Part shown: positions 28,914-39,383 of the stretch, one piece after another
Layout of the letters: every line of letters begins with the position of its first letter
How positions within the stretch are numbered: position 1 is the stretch's first letter
Assembly: GCA_000404785.1 (NCBI GenBank)
Contig: ASNI01000007.1
Coordinates: 1 to 64,000 of the forward strand
From: Cloacimonetes bacterium SCGC AAA252-N17
GTDB lineage: Bacteria; Cloacimonadota; Cloacimonadia; JGIOTU-2
Direction of reading: 5' to 3'
Length of the DNA: 64,000 bases
The notes under the pieces: model-generated
The model's database searches: none
Told to the model about the DNA's origin: nothing
What the model saw: the letters and a program-made list of their open reading frames with translations, nothing else
Translations under genes and position numbers: made by a program

Positions 28914-29753
28914 TTAATCTTCCTTTTCAGGTTTGATTATGGGGAGCGAATCATTATCCTGCCGCTGATCTCCAAACCAGACAACCCGCTGCGGAAAGGC
29001 AATTTCAATACCTTGCAGCTCGAGTGTCTTCTTTATTCTCCAAAGCATGCTGGTCTTAAGCGACCACCATTCACTGATTGGCGCCCAGATCTTCACATTC
29101 ACATTCACTGCATTATCTCCAAGTTTATTCACCCACACCAGCGGTTCGGGATTTTTCAGCGCAAATGGCTCATTATATATTAATTCCTTTATGATCGTAA
29201 TAGCTTTATCCGCATCATCATTGTAGCGAATTCCCACATCATACTCAAACCTGCGGACGACGTTCGTGACATAGTTTGAGATGTTTGCAGTAAAAACTTT
29301 TTCATTGGGAATTCTGACCTGGTAGCCGTCAAATGTGCGAATGGTTGTTGAAATGATCTTTATATCTTCGACAATTCCAACAGTATCATTTAAGTTCACC
29401 GTATTTCCAATGCGGATCGGGCGTTCGATCATCAGAAAGACACCAGAAACTAAATTCCCAACAATGCTCTGGCTGGCAAAACCGATTATGATACCCACAA
29501 TACCACCAGCAACTAAGAGTCCGGACAATTTCAGACCGAGAATAGCTAAAGCCCAGATGATTCCGATGATTAAAATAACATAGGATACAACTTTTACGAA
29601 AACTTCCATACTATCTTTAGATGCTTTGTTTTTCAAAGTACGGCGAATATATAAAGACAGTATCTTTGAAACGATAAATGATATAATAAAAATTGAAAGA
29701 GCTATGATAAGTTGAAGAAGTGTTACTTTTCCCCAGATGATTGTATCAAGCAT
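28914..29753 (-). CDS. Small-conductance mechanosensitive channel (MscS family)
   Basis: 279 residues. Three transmembrane helices in the first 100 residues, the last being the glycine/alanine-rich pore helix (LLVAGGIVGIIIGFASQS), followed by the beta domain with GNTVNLNDTVGIVEDI and RTFDGYQVRIPNEKVF. Releases solutes on hypo-osmotic shock. It begins at a TAATG stop/start junction with the upstream DUF432-like gene, so the two are translationally coupled. Confidence 0.93.
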   Translation of the reverse strand: MLDTIIWGKVTLLQLIIALSIFIISFIVSKILSLYIRRTLKNKASKDSMEVFVKVVSYVILIIGIIWALAILGLKLSGLLVAGGIVGIIIGFASQSIVGNLVSGVFLMIERPIRIGNTVNLNDTVGIVEDIKIISTTIRTFDGYQVRIPNEKVFTANISNYVTNVVRRFEYDVGIRYNDDADKAITIIKELIYNEPFALKNPEPLVWVNKLGDNAVNVNVKIWAPISEWWSLKTSMLWRIKKTLELQGIEIAFPQRVVWFGDQRQDNDSLPIIKPEKED

Positions 29754-30490
29754 TATATTCCTTCCATCATAACAAATTTTGTGGTAAGCATGGTTAATTT
29801 CCTGCTTTTATAGAGCTCCATGGCTTTCTTAAAACCCTTCTCTGAATGCGGCGTATAGCAGTCTGTCTCTGCAGATATTTCATTGATTACCTTCATTGTC
29901 GCAAACAACTGAACCAATCCAGCATTGTAATATAGTTTCATTCCAAAGGCATTAAGTACGAATTTTGATATAGTGTTCCATGTCGAATCTGTATTCTTTA
30001 TTGTGAGATGAATTACCCCTTTATGAAGAGGATCAACATCTGGGATTTCCGAATAAATTGGCGTTTTATGATACCGGGTAACAACTCCGATACGAGGATC
30101 ACCATACAGGCTATATTTGGCTGGAACCAGACTTATGTTATCAAACAATTCAAAATCCTGTTTCGTAAATATGAAAAACCCAATCTCAATGGGAAAAGTA
30201 GTATAAAAACTTACCTCCGCATGTGGGGCAATTGTGAGCTTTTTATCAAACTCCAACAAAAGGTAATTAGTAATATGTTTGGGGTGATTCAATGGTTCCA
30301 CAGGATTAATAAGTATCCGCGATTTCTCAGACAAGATGATTTTTTCAAAAACCGGTTTATCAACAATCTTTCGTGAATAAACAAAGCCGTAATCTGATTC
30401 AATAACATCTATTGAGAGTTCTTTTTCCTTTATGGAAAACGGAACATCATACATACCGTACATTATGTCTCCAATCGATCTCGTATTCAA
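29753..30490 (-). CDS. DUF432-like protein coupled to MscS
   Basis: 245 residues, no signal peptide or membrane segment, beta-rich with a region of regular strands (KLTIAPHAEVSFYTTFPIEI) and a short C-terminal helical part. Resembles DUF432, a small family often encoded next to mechanosensitive channels; the call is from memory of the family and context, not a search. Its stop shares a base with the MscS start. A regulatory or accessory role for the channel is plausible but unproven. Confidence 0.55.
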   Translation of the reverse strand: MNTRSIGDIMYGMYDVPFSIKEKELSIDVIESDYGFVYSRKIVDKPVFEKIILSEKSRILINPVEPLNHPKHITNYLLLEFDKKLTIAPHAEVSFYTTFPIEIGFFIFTKQDFELFDNISLVPAKYSLYGDPRIGVVTRYHKTPIYSEIPDVDPLHKGVIHLTIKNTDSTWNTISKFVLNAFGMKLYYNAGLVQLFATMKVINEISAETDCYTPHSEKGFKKAMELYKSRKLTMLTTKFVMMEGI

Positions 30491-30561
30491 CTTTAGGGAT
30501 TTTTAATTTCTCTTTATGCAATGTCAATATTTCTCTAACACGTGCATCGCTATTGTATTAA

Positions 30562-31770
30562 TCAGGGACTCGGCACTTTGGTCGGAATCAGGGACTCAAG
30601 AAAAACAAGTTCTCCGTTTAGGATCTTAATCAGCGTCACACCTTTTTGCGGAATTCGTTGTCCGTTTAGATAACTCAACATTCCGGTCACTCCTACAAAA
30701 TCTCTTGTATCTGATATAGTCCTCAGAAGCTCCTCAGATTCCATGTTTGATGCTCTCAGATATATATTTGCAACAAGCATAACCGCATCGTATCCAAGCG
30801 CTGCAAAGGAACTGCCTGGAAGTGTTCCGTATTTTTCCTTATATGCTGTGATATATCTTATAATTGGTTCTTGAGCAACCTCTTGATCATGTACCGGCGG
30901 AGCGGTGAAATAGATATTATCGGCATATTCTTCAACCATAAAATGTGTTGTATAATAGATATCCGTAACTTCTTTCCCTGTTGTTTCCATGAGTAAGGGA
31001 GTATCATAACTGTCTCCGCCAAAGATCGGCTGAGTGATACCTGCATCACGAAATTGTGCAATAATAGTACCCACATCATCAGGACCGGCAGATATGAAAA
31101 GCATTTCCGGCTGTGGATCGAGTGTTTTAGTCTCAGAGATAAATTCTGAATAATCTTTTGCTCCACCTTTGAAAAATGCTTCTTTTATGATCTTCCCGCC
31201 TAATTTTGAATATCGTTCTTTAAAATAGCTGGAAAGCAATTTTGTGAAATCCATGTCTTCATCGGTCAGCACATAGCATGAACTCAAACCAAGCCGTTCA
31301 TATGCGTATTCTGCCAGAACTGTCGACTGCACGTTGTCACCAAAGCATGAGAGGAACAAGTAAACGGGAACCTGCTCCGGTAATTTGGGAGATGTCGCAC
31401 CGGAAGTAATAAAGATCACATCATTTTGTGCTGCGATCGGAGCAGAAGCCAGCACCATATCAGTATCGCTAAAGCCGATAATAACCGGAACCTTATCATC
31501 AAAAATGAGCTTATGGGTAGCTTCTTTTATCACTGAGGGATCAGATTTTCCATCATAAAGAATAAGTTTCAATTTTCTCCCGTAAATTCCGCCTTGTGCA
31601 TTTATCAGTTCGACTGCAAGTTCGGCGCCTTTTGCAGAGGGTATATCAAGTGAGGATTGCGAACCTTCGAGATTGTATATTGCGCCGATTTTATACTCCT
31701 GCTGCGCTCTATCACAGGACGCAAAAAGTAGTAATGTTAATATAAAAATACAAATGCAGAATTTCTTCAT
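30562..31770 (-). CDS. LivJ-type ligand-binding lipoprotein (family 1 periplasmic binding protein)
   Basis: About 402 residues from the ATG at 31770, chosen because GGAGATTACC lies directly before it; a start at 31782 would place the ribosome site inside the coding region. Lipobox LLLFASC near residue 20. The IGAIYNLEGSQSSLDIPSAK opening and the VPVIIGFSDTDMVLASAPIA region are typical of branched-chain amino acid or amide binding proteins. No permease or ATPase genes are adjacent, so it is either an orphan component or a receptor for a sensor. Confidence 0.88.
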   Translation of the reverse strand: MKKFCICIFILTLLLFASCDRAQQEYKIGAIYNLEGSQSSLDIPSAKGAELAVELINAQGGIYGRKLKLILYDGKSDPSVIKEATHKLIFDDKVPVIIGFSDTDMVLASAPIAAQNDVIFITSGATSPKLPEQVPVYLFLSCFGDNVQSTVLAEYAYERLGLSSCYVLTDEDMDFTKLLSSYFKERYSKLGGKIIKEAFFKGGAKDYSEFISETKTLDPQPEMLFISAGPDDVGTIIAQFRDAGITQPIFGGDSYDTPLLMETTGKEVTDIYYTTHFMVEEYADNIYFTAPPVHDQEVAQEPIIRYITAYKEKYGTLPGSSFAALGYDAVMLVANIYLRASNMESEELLRTISDTRDFVGVTGMLSYLNGQRIPQKGVTLIKILNGELVFLESLIPTKVPSP

Positions 31771-31823
31771 GGTAATCTCCATATCACTAATGAAATGAAA
31801 CTGGTTAATATGGTATTATACTG

Positions 31824-33365
31824 TCAATTAATATGAAAAGAGGATTGTGTCTGGTTTTGAATAACACTCTTTTTATCCAGCAACCATCTGCTCATTCTAT
31901 TTATCTCCCTTATCCTACCTGCTTTATAACTTTCATATTCATAGTCGGAATAGAAAAATCGCCTTAGGATATTCATCGCTGACTTGGGCAGTTCATTCAC
32001 TATCAAGCTTAAGAGATGAAAGGGATAATGAAATTTTACGAGATTGTGTTTCAATGACCGCAGATCGTTAATTTTCCCATACATATTATTTTTTAGGAAA
32101 TTCAAATCTTCGGAAGAAAGATAGTGGGTACGAATATTAGCATGTGAGAGATCGTAAAAGCAAAAATCGTCGGGATTGGTCAACAATCCTTCAGCAATAA
32201 TTTTCTCTCTTACTCCTGTTTTAAGAAATGGGGTCAGCAGCATAAAAAGAGGCATATCGATCCTGTTTTCTTTTGCAAAATCGAGATGATCCCACAAAAT
32301 TTCCTGCGTGTCTTCAGGATTTCCAAGAATGAATCCTCCAACCACAATGAGCTTGTTTTTGCGAAGCAGATCTATTGCAGTGGAAGTCTGATCGAGCACA
32401 CACCTGTCTTTAGAAAGGAACTCTACATTTGATTTTTTGATATTCTCGATTCCAAGAAACACTATTTTGAATCCTGCCCGTGCCATTAGTTCGATAAGTT
32501 TTGGATCACGTGCAACGCCTGCCACGCTTGCCTGAATGGTATAATGTATATTATGCAACCCATTTTTGAGGATCTGCTCACACAATTCTTCAAGATGGGT
32601 AGGATTCACAAAAATATTATCATCAATAAAAAAAATCGCCTTTGCTCCAATTTGCGAAGCTCGTTTAATATCTTCAATAACTCTCTCAACCGAATACTTG
32701 CGGAAGGTTCTTCCATACATCTGTGGCATACAGCAGAAATCACATTGCATAGTACATCCCCGTGATGCTTCAACCACATCAGCCCTTTTGCCGAAGATAG
32801 AGTAATGTTTTGTAATTCTTGATAGGCGATCAGGCAATTTTATCTCTTCAAGATCAAGAATGGGCTGACTTTCATTATGCACAAAACGACCATTTACTTT
32901 ATGTGATAGATTTGGAATTTCTACAACATCATCGTTACAGGAAAGTGCTTTTATCAGCTTGTTAAACGCTACTTCTCCCTCACCTCGAACAAGATAATCA
33001 ATATATTTTTTTTCCTTAGATTCTGAGATAAGCTCATAAGCGAGTGTAGGGTGGTATCCACCAAAAATAGTGACAATATTGCTATCTAATTGCTTAATCA
33101 GTTCAGCAATTTTGGTTGCTGTTTCATATTGAAAACTCATGCAGGTCATTCCCACTATATGAGGTTGAAATCGTTTAATTAAAGTACGAATATACTTCTT
33201 AAGATTGTGCTGCACCATCAGGAGGTCTGCAATTACTACTTTTTCCACATATGCTGCGTCCAGATTCCCTGATAAAGATGAAAGCCCCAGCGAAGGAACA
33301 CGCATCCCTTTATAAAATCCCACTGTGTAGTTGGGCATAGAGAGAAGCAAAATCCTCTTTTTCAT
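31824..33365 (-). CDS. B12-binding domain radical SAM protein
   Basis: 513 residues. N-terminal cobalamin-binding Rossmann domain (about 1-150), radical SAM core with the cluster motif CTMQCDFCC (CxxxCxxC) near residue 206, and a C-terminal helical region. This B12-binding class includes BchE- and hopanoid-type methylases and cyclases; the substrate cannot be inferred. No biosynthetic neighbours are present. The DxHxG-type B12 motif is not obvious, as in many members of this group. Confidence 0.88.
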   Translation of the reverse strand: MKKRILLLSMPNYTVGFYKGMRVPSLGLSSLSGNLDAAYVEKVVIADLLMVQHNLKKYIRTLIKRFQPHIVGMTCMSFQYETATKIAELIKQLDSNIVTIFGGYHPTLAYELISESKEKKYIDYLVRGEGEVAFNKLIKALSCNDDVVEIPNLSHKVNGRFVHNESQPILDLEEIKLPDRLSRITKHYSIFGKRADVVEASRGCTMQCDFCCMPQMYGRTFRKYSVERVIEDIKRASQIGAKAIFFIDDNIFVNPTHLEELCEQILKNGLHNIHYTIQASVAGVARDPKLIELMARAGFKIVFLGIENIKKSNVEFLSKDRCVLDQTSTAIDLLRKNKLIVVGGFILGNPEDTQEILWDHLDFAKENRIDMPLFMLLTPFLKTGVREKIIAEGLLTNPDDFCFYDLSHANIRTHYLSSEDLNFLKNNMYGKINDLRSLKHNLVKFHYPFHLLSLIVNELPKSAMNILRRFFYSDYEYESYKAGRIREINRMSRWLLDKKSVIQNQTQSSFHIN

Positions 33366-33445
33366 ATTGATCCAGTTCAGTTGAAAAATTATTTATATAA
33401 CATTTTTTTGACAACTTTTTCATATTATTTTTTTTGGATTTTATC

Positions 33446-33907
33446 ATGAAATCTAAACCAAAATTCGCAATTGATAAAATGCTTGGAAGAGTTGCAAAGT
33501 GGCTCCGCCTTCTGGGTTATGATACTTTTTATAGAAATAAAATACGACTGGTAACTCTTCTTAGCGTTGCTCAGAGCGAGGATCGTATTATTATCACAAA
33601 GAATCACTATTTTCTTAAACATCCATTTCCTGTACCGATCATTTTCCTGCGGGCAGATACTCTGAAGCAGCAGCTTCTCGCTATCAATGAAAAGTATCCT
33701 CTTCAAATGAAAAAGGCATTCTCCCGATGCCCCCTTTGTAATAATGCAACTACTCCTATAGAAAAGGAATATGTGAAGAGACTTGTGCCGGAGTATGTAT
33801 TTTCTACACAGGAACACTTCTACCAATGCATACATTGCGGAAAAATATACTGGAATGGCACTCATCTTCAAAGAGCACTTGCATTCCTCGAAAAAATCGG
33901 GCTGTAA
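33446..33907 (+). CDS. Mut7-C RNase-domain protein
   Basis: 153 residues from the ATG at 33446; a TTG 12 nt upstream is an alternative start. The KMLGRVAKWLRLLGYDTFY opening, DRIIITKN and two CxxC pairs (CPLC, CIHC) with GKIYWNGTH are the full Mut7-C signature: a PIN-like fold followed by a zinc ribbon. A nuclease role is inferred from the fold; targets are unknown. It precedes rpmE on the same strand. Confidence 0.85.
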   Translation: MKSKPKFAIDKMLGRVAKWLRLLGYDTFYRNKIRLVTLLSVAQSEDRIIITKNHYFLKHPFPVPIIFLRADTLKQQLLAINEKYPLQMKKAFSRCPLCNNATTPIEKEYVKRLVPEYVFSTQEHFYQCIHCGKIYWNGTHLQRALAFLEKIGL

Positions 33908-34007
33908 AAATGATATACAATAAAAGGAGCTTTATAAAATTTGACACTGCAAAGTGGGGTCATAAATTGTGTAACAAATCAAAATGTAATAAACGGAGTT
34001 CATATAA

Positions 34008-34235
34008 ATGAAAAAAGATATTCATCCAAAGTATCAAAAATGTGTGGTGAAATGCGCCTGCGGAAATACCTTTGAGACCAGAGATACTATACCGGAAATC
34101 CACGTGGAAATCTGCTCGGAATGCCATCCTTTTTATACAGGTAAAAAGAAATTAGTGGATAGCGCAGGACGTATCGAAAAATTCAGAAAAAAATACAGCA
34201 AATTCCAGACAAAAAAAGAAGAAAAAGAGCAATAG
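34008..34235 (+). CDS. rpmE: Ribosomal protein L31
   Basis: 75 residues. Zinc-binding type with C16, C18, C36 and C39 (KCACGNTF and [12 protein letters not shown]), start [14 protein letters not shown] ribosome site upstream. The lysine-rich C-terminus is a little longer than average. It is first in a run leading to yqhQ-like and prfA, a common rpmE-prfA neighbourhood. Confidence 0.97.
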   Translation: MKKDIHPKYQKCVVKCACGNTFETRDTIPEIHVEICSECHPFYTGKKKLVDSAGRIEKFRKKYSKFQTKKEEKEQ

Positions 34236-34319
34236 CATATTTCAAAGGGGAGTTTTACCCACCTTGAACCCATCAAAATTAAAGACTCAATAGGATACTT
34301 TTACCAAAAATTTTAGCTT

Positions 34320-35294
34320 ATGAAAAATAAACCGGAAATAGCTGTAGGCGGTCAGGCAGTTATTGAGGGCGTCATGATGCGCGGTCCTCAATACATTGCT
34401 ACTGCTCTGCGTAAAAAGGACGGACATATCGTCCTGAAAAAACAAGAGTTCATATCCAAAACAAAGACAAATAAATTTTTAGGTTTACCCATTATTCGTG
34501 GGTTTGTCTCACTCATCGAAATGCTCTCTATCGGCATCAAAACGCTTAACTTTTCTGCTGAAGAAGCAATCAAAGATGAGGAAGAGGACAAGCCAAATAA
34601 GAAGAAAAAGAATGCCTTCCTTGATAAACTCTATACAGCATTCTCCTACATTTTTGCCTTCGGACTCGCCTTTCTCCTTTTCGTGTTCCTTCCCTACCGC
34701 ATTGCCTACTGGATAAATATTGAGAAAACAAGCATCCTCTTCAATCTGATCGCCGGATGCATCAGAATAGTTTTCTTTGTAGTGTATATTTATCTCATCA
34801 GTTTCCTCAAGGATGTTCGTCGATTATTCCAATATCACGGTGCAGAACATAAATCTGTATTTGCTTATGAGGGGAATCCAGATTTCACTCTTGAGGATAC
34901 AAAAAAGTATAGAACCTTCCATCCCCGCTGCGGAACAAGCTTTATGCTGATCGTACTGGTCATAGCAATACTTGTATTCTCGATTTTTGACACGATCCTT
35001 GCACTTATTCTTGGTCATGCAATACCTCTTGGCATCAGAATACTTCTGCATTTTTTACTCCTACCCTTTGTTTCGGGAATTTCATATGAAATCCTGAGAT
35101 ATTCAGGCAAAAATATCAATCACTGGCTGGTTAGAACATTTTCTGCTCCAGGTCTGGCTTTGCAGAGAATTACTACTCAGGAACCGGACAATCAGCAGCT
35201 TGAGGTCGCGATCTGTGCATTGCACGCAGCACTTAATTTACCAATAACAGACCCAAATGTTGAAATTTTGAACGATGACGAATCTTCTGAATAA
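34320..35294 (+). CDS. YqhQ-like membrane protein (DUF1385)
   Basis: 324 residues. The N-terminal [19 protein letters not shown] is diagnostic for DUF1385; a further conserved region [15 protein letters not shown] follows the membrane segments. Predicted several transmembrane helices (about 110-165 and 205-260). The family is conserved beside prfA and L31 in many bacteria but its role is unknown. It overlaps prfA by 20 nt. Confidence 0.9.
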   Translation: MKNKPEIAVGGQAVIEGVMMRGPQYIATALRKKDGHIVLKKQEFISKTKTNKFLGLPIIRGFVSLIEMLSIGIKTLNFSAEEAIKDEEEDKPNKKKKNAFLDKLYTAFSYIFAFGLAFLLFVFLPYRIAYWINIEKTSILFNLIAGCIRIVFFVVYIYLISFLKDVRRLFQYHGAEHKSVFAYEGNPDFTLEDTKKYRTFHPRCGTSFMLIVLVIAILVFSIFDTILALILGHAIPLGIRILLHFLLLPFVSGISYEILRYSGKNINHWLVRTFSAPGLALQRITTQEPDNQQLEVAICALHAALNLPITDPNVEILNDDESSE

Positions 35295-36348
35295 AGTAAC
35301 CGAGCTCCAGCAGGAATATTCCAAACTGGAAAAACAACTATCCGATCCTGAAATCATTACCCATCTTGATCGATATAAGAAAATTTCTGCTCGCTACAAA
35401 GAGATTTCCGAAATATTACGGTGTGCAGAAGAGCTTCAAAAAAACATCGAAACTCTGGAAGAGAACAAAGAATCACTGAAGCATGAAGATGAAGAGGAGC
35501 TTGTTCTTCTCATAGAAGAAGAGAATGCAAATCTGGAAAGTAATGTTCAAAATTTTTCACACAGACTGAAAACTCTTCTTATCCCAAAAGATGAAAATGA
35601 TGTGAAAAATGCTATCATGGAAATCCGGGCAGGTACTGGCGGAGAGGAAGCAGCTCTTTTTGCCGCCGACCTATACAGGATGTACACTCATTTTATCGAG
35701 AACAAAGGATGGAAGATCGACATCATGAATTCCAATCCCACAGGCATGGGTGGATTGAAAGAAATTTCCTTTGAAGTTCAAGGCAAGAATGCTTACGGCA
35801 CTTTAAAATTTGAAAGCGGAGTGCATCGAGTCCAGCGTGTACCTGAAACAGAATCCTCTGGAAGAATACACACATCTGCTGCTTCTGTGGTTGTATTGCC
35901 AGAGGCGGAAGAAATCGATTTTGATATTGATGAAAATGATTTGAAGATCGATGTGTACCGCTCATCCGGTCCCGGTGGGCAAAGTGTAAATACGACAGAT
36001 TCAGCAGTAAGGATCACCCATGTTCCCACCGGTACAGTTGTAACCTGCCAGGATGAGAAATCACAACTGAAAAATAAGAACAAAGCGATGAAAGTACTCC
36101 GTTCTCGGTTGCTTGACCTCGAGATACAAAAACAGCAGCAGTCAATAGCCAGGCAGCGCAGATCAATGGTCGGAACAGGTGACAGAAGTGCTAAAATTCG
36201 CACCTATAATTACCCTCAATCACGCATTACTGATCATAGGATCAACTACACTTCACATAATTTAGAATCATTTATGGATGGAAATATTGACGAACTCATC
36301 GACGATCTGCATATTGCCATGCAGGAAGAGATGTTATGCAATGAATAA
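35275..36348 (+). CDS. prfA: Peptide chain release factor 1
   Basis: 357 residues. Catalytic GGQ in [20 protein letters not shown] (about residue 229), the ECQDERS-like [16 protein letters not shown], and the RF1-type ending [20 protein letters not shown]. The TTDSA context and tail favour RF1 (UAA/UAG) over RF2. Usual length. Start lies inside the end of the yqhQ-like gene. The common partner prmC does not follow. Confidence 0.95.
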   Translation: MTNLLNKVTELQQEYSKLEKQLSDPEIITHLDRYKKISARYKEISEILRCAEELQKNIETLEENKESLKHEDEEELVLLIEEENANLESNVQNFSHRLKTLLIPKDENDVKNAIMEIRAGTGGEEAALFAADLYRMYTHFIENKGWKIDIMNSNPTGMGGLKEISFEVQGKNAYGTLKFESGVHRVQRVPETESSGRIHTSAASVVVLPEAEEIDFDIDENDLKIDVYRSSGPGGQSVNTTDSAVRITHVPTGTVVTCQDEKSQLKNKNKAMKVLRSRLLDLEIQKQQQSIARQRRSMVGTGDRSAKIRTYNYPQSRITDHRINYTSHNLESFMDGNIDELIDDLHIAMQEEMLCNE

Positions 36349-36371
36349 CATCATTCTTGAATAGAACATAA

Positions 36372-37613
36372 ATGATAAGCATTATTATTATTGCAATATT
36401 TTTTGTTGGATCTGCCTTTTTTTCCGGCAGTGAAATCGGTCTTGTATCACTAGACAAGCATCGGTTGAAACACGAATCTGCAAAGAACAAAAGCAAAAAA
36501 CGGCTCTACGATTTCATAACAAACCCTGATAATGTACTGGGAACTACCCTTATTGGTAATAATATATCTTTGATCATTGTTTCATCTGTCTTCACTGCCT
36601 TCATGATCAAATTGGATGTTATATCTGAAACCCTTGCAGCATTGCTTCTTGCCGGTGTACTTCTGATATTCGCTGAGATCATTCCCAAAATACTGATCAG
36701 AAATACCTGCAATACTACAATCCCAAGTTTTTTCTTTCTGATACGATTCTTCTCATTCTTATTTCATCCGATGATCTGGGTGCTGAGCAAGATCAATAAT
36801 TCATTTTTTAGACTATTTAAGATCGATAAGAAAAGCAGTACTCACCTTTTTACAAAGGATGATCTTTCCTATCTTCTTGGGGAAGCTGAGAAGGATGGTC
36901 AGGTCAAAAAAGATGAATATGAACTTATTGAAGAAGTGCTGGACTTCCGCGATCTTACAGTGAAAAATATTATGATCCCCCGAACCAACATTGTCGGAGT
37001 CAAAGCAGATACACCTATCCGGGAAGTTATCAATTTAATGAAGGAAGTTGGATTTACCCGTTTCCCGGTTTATTCAGTGGATATCGATCATATCGACGGC
37101 ATGCTTATCATTCATGACCTGCTTGAACTTGAAGACCTTTCTTTACCTGCAAAGAATTTTATCAGGGATGCTTACTTTGTGCCTGAGATCATGAAAGCAA
37201 CTACACTACTCAAAAAGATGCAACAGAATAAAACCCCTATCGCAGTTGTGGTGGATGAATACGGCGGCACTGCCGGCATTATTTCTGTGGAAGACCTCCT
37301 CGAAGAGCTTGTTGGTGAGATCGAGGACGAATATGACGCCCAGGAAAATGACATCAACAAGGTGAATGAAACAACCTTTATCGTTGACGGTGAGGTTGAG
37401 ATCGAGCGCTTAATTGAAGATTATAATATCGATCTTTATGAAGGTGATTATGAGACCCTTGCAGGTATGCTTATTGAAAAGTTTGAGCGAATTCCACGCT
37501 ACAATGAAACATTAATAATTAAGAATTATGAGTTTACGATAAAGCAAGTTACTGCAAAAAAGATTGAGAAAGTAATGATAAAAATCCTTCCTCTACAGGA
37601 AGAATCCGACTAA
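36372..37613 (+). CDS. CNNM/CorC-type membrane protein with CBS pair
   Basis: 413 residues. Three or four N-terminal helices (about 1-150; FFSGSEIGLVSLDKHRLK is the CNNM signature), a CBS pair (about 190-320; DYMIPRT-like NIMIPRTNIVGV, VVDEYGGTAGIISVEDLLEE), and a C-terminal CorC_HlyC domain. Family members are linked to magnesium or cobalt efflux and are often mis-labelled hemolysins. It ends tail to tail with the next gene, sharing 4 nt of opposing stop codons. Confidence 0.92.
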   Translation: MISIIIIAIFFVGSAFFSGSEIGLVSLDKHRLKHESAKNKSKKRLYDFITNPDNVLGTTLIGNNISLIIVSSVFTAFMIKLDVISETLAALLLAGVLLIFAEIIPKILIRNTCNTTIPSFFFLIRFFSFLFHPMIWVLSKINNSFFRLFKIDKKSSTHLFTKDDLSYLLGEAEKDGQVKKDEYELIEEVLDFRDLTVKNIMIPRTNIVGVKADTPIREVINLMKEVGFTRFPVYSVDIDHIDGMLIIHDLLELEDLSLPAKNFIRDAYFVPEIMKATTLLKKMQQNKTPIAVVVDEYGGTAGIISVEDLLEELVGEIEDEYDAQENDINKVNETTFIVDGEVEIERLIEDYNIDLYEGDYETLAGMLIEKFERIPRYNETLIIKNYEFTIKQVTAKKIEKVMIKILPLQEESD

Positions 37614-37849
37614 CTTTCTTCTCCTCCTGAACAATCTTCAGAAACTTCTTTCTTCTTTTTGAAATTCAAACCATACTTCTTTTTTAACTTATCGAAAAGT
37701 TCATTCAGTCGCTTGTTATCGATCAATCCCAACCCTGCTAAGATCAAGAGGATTCCCTGCAAAAAGGGAGTAAATAATCCTATGATACCGAGACCAAGAA
37801 GTGTATAGCCGGCAATCTTCTTAAACGGGGTTTTGGCTTTCACACTCAA
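37610..37849 (-). CDS. Small two-helix membrane protein
   Basis: 79 residues. Two hydrophobic helices (about 12-42) separated by a short TPFLQG turn, resembling small PGPGW-type membrane proteins, then a lysine-rich cytoplasmic tail. The ATG overlaps the stop of the Nfu gene by 4 nt, so it is co-translated with it. Function unknown; no link to iron-sulfur assembly can be claimed from sequence. Confidence 0.65.
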   Translation of the reverse strand: MSVKAKTPFKKIAGYTLLGLGIIGLFTPFLQGILLILAGLGLIDNKRLNELFDKLKKKYGLNFKKKKEVSEDCSGGEES

Positions 37850-38073
37850 ACCGCTGTAACCTTTTTCACTTCAGGAATTTTATCTTTGAGCTGCTTTTCA
37901 ATGCTGTACTTTAGCGTCATCTGCGAAAAAGGACATCCCCTGCACGAACCTTGAAGTTCGACCTTGACCTCTCCATCCTCAGAAACATCTATTAATTTTA
38001 CATCGCCGCCATCGCCTTTCAGCGCGGGACGAATTTTCTCTAATTCCTTTGATACCTTTTCTTTCAATTCCAT
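37846..38073 (-). CDS. NifU/Nfu C-terminal-domain iron-sulfur scaffold
   Basis: 75 residues: only the Nfu domain, with the cluster motif GSCRGCPFSQMTLKYSIE (C44, C47) and GDGGDVKL. These small proteins hold and hand over 4Fe-4S clusters. LeuC, encoded next upstream on the same strand, needs such a cluster; the proximity could be functional but may be chance. Confidence 0.92.
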   Translation of the reverse strand: MELKEKVSKELEKIRPALKGDGGDVKLIDVSEDGEVKVELQGSCRGCPFSQMTLKYSIEKQLKDKIPEVKKVTAV

Positions 38074-38129
38074 ATTATCCTCAGCAATTTTTTTATATAT
38101 AACCTACACGTTTTTTCAAAATGTCCACT

Positions 38130-39383
38130 CTAAATTTTTCTCGGATCGGTGATCACACCTTTGAGGGCAGACACAGCAACTGTTTCAGGAGATGCAAGAT
38201 AGATCTCCGCGGTCTTATTGCCCATTCTGCCTTTGAAGTTGCGGTTCGCAGTTGAGATGGTTACTTCATTATCTGCCATCACACCTTGATGAGCGCCAAG
38301 ACACGGACCGCATCCGGAAGGAAGTATCACTGCACCTGCTCTGTTAAGAATGCTCAAAGTGCCGTCATCGGTTGCTTGCTGATACACTTCTCGCGATGCC
38401 GGTAGCACTATCAAGCGGGTGGATGGATGTACTGTTCTTCCATTAAGTATCGCCGCAGCAGCATGAAGGTCTTCCAACCTGCCGTTCGTGCACGTGCCGA
38501 TAAAACATTGGTCAACCTTAATCCCTTCTGCTTCAGCAATATCCTTCACATTATCGACCGTATGTGGGAAAGCAACCTGCGGAGTGATATCATTCAAATT
38601 ATAGGAATACTCCTTTTCATACACTGCGTCATCATCTGCCCACACTGCATGATACTCTTCAACATTATGCTGTTTCAGCCATTTCTCTGTGAACTCATCA
38701 ACAGGGAATACGCCATTCTTTGCACCCATTTCCACAGCCATATTTGCAATGGTCATCCTATCTGAAATATCTAGATTTTTGATGCCTGAGCCATGATATT
38801 CAACTGATTTATAATTTGCTCCATCAGCGCCGAGATCGCCGATTATTTTCAGTATCAGATCCTTTGCCGAAACCCGCTGCGAAAAGCGTCCTTCGAGACT
38901 TATCTTATAGGATTGCGGGATCTTGAACCATGTTTCTCCCGTGATCCAGATACCTGCAGCTTCAGTTCTGTCAATACCTGTTGAAAAAGCACCAAATGCA
39001 CCATAAGTGCAGGTATGGCTGTCACTCCCGACAATTACACTACCGGGTTTTGCAAGTCCGACTTCAGGGAGAACTTGATGGCAAATACCCCGTCCGATAT
39101 CATAAAAATGCGTGATGTGCTGTTCTTTTACAAATTCCCGGATCTCTTTATGATTGTTCGCAGTTTTTGCACTTGCAGCGGGGATTACGTGGTCGAGCAC
39201 GATCACTATGCGGTCGGGATATTTTACTTTAATGCCTTCTTTTACCTGACTAAGCTTTTTGATGATCGCTGCAGAATTGTCATGGGTTAATATATAATCC
39301 GGCTCTACAAAAACGATCTCGCCTTCGTGTACCGGTTTCCCTGTTTTCTGCTCAAAAATCTTCTGAATAAAGGTCTTACCCAT
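38130..39383 (-). CDS. leuC: 3-isopropylmalate dehydratase, large subunit
   Basis: 417 residues, the shorter archaeal/anaerobe LeuC form. Cluster cysteines in GTCTNGRL and GCGPCLGAHQGV; VGSDSHTCTYGAFGAFSTGI is the substrate loop. Isomerises 2- to 3-isopropylmalate in leucine synthesis; homoaconitase or a related dehydratase is possible, since these cannot be told apart by motif. The small subunit leuD is not next to it, which is unusual but seen in genomes with scattered leu genes. Confidence 0.88.
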   Translation of the reverse strand: MGKTFIQKIFEQKTGKPVHEGEIVFVEPDYILTHDNSAAIIKKLSQVKEGIKVKYPDRIVIVLDHVIPAASAKTANNHKEIREFVKEQHITHFYDIGRGICHQVLPEVGLAKPGSVIVGSDSHTCTYGAFGAFSTGIDRTEAAGIWITGETWFKIPQSYKISLEGRFSQRVSAKDLILKIIGDLGADGANYKSVEYHGSGIKNLDISDRMTIANMAVEMGAKNGVFPVDEFTEKWLKQHNVEEYHAVWADDDAVYEKEYSYNLNDITPQVAFPHTVDNVKDIAEAEGIKVDQCFIGTCTNGRLEDLHAAAAILNGRTVHPSTRLIVLPASREVYQQATDDGTLSILNRAGAVILPSGCGPCLGAHQGVMADNEVTISTANRNFKGRMGNKTAEIYLASPETVAVSALKGVITDPRKI

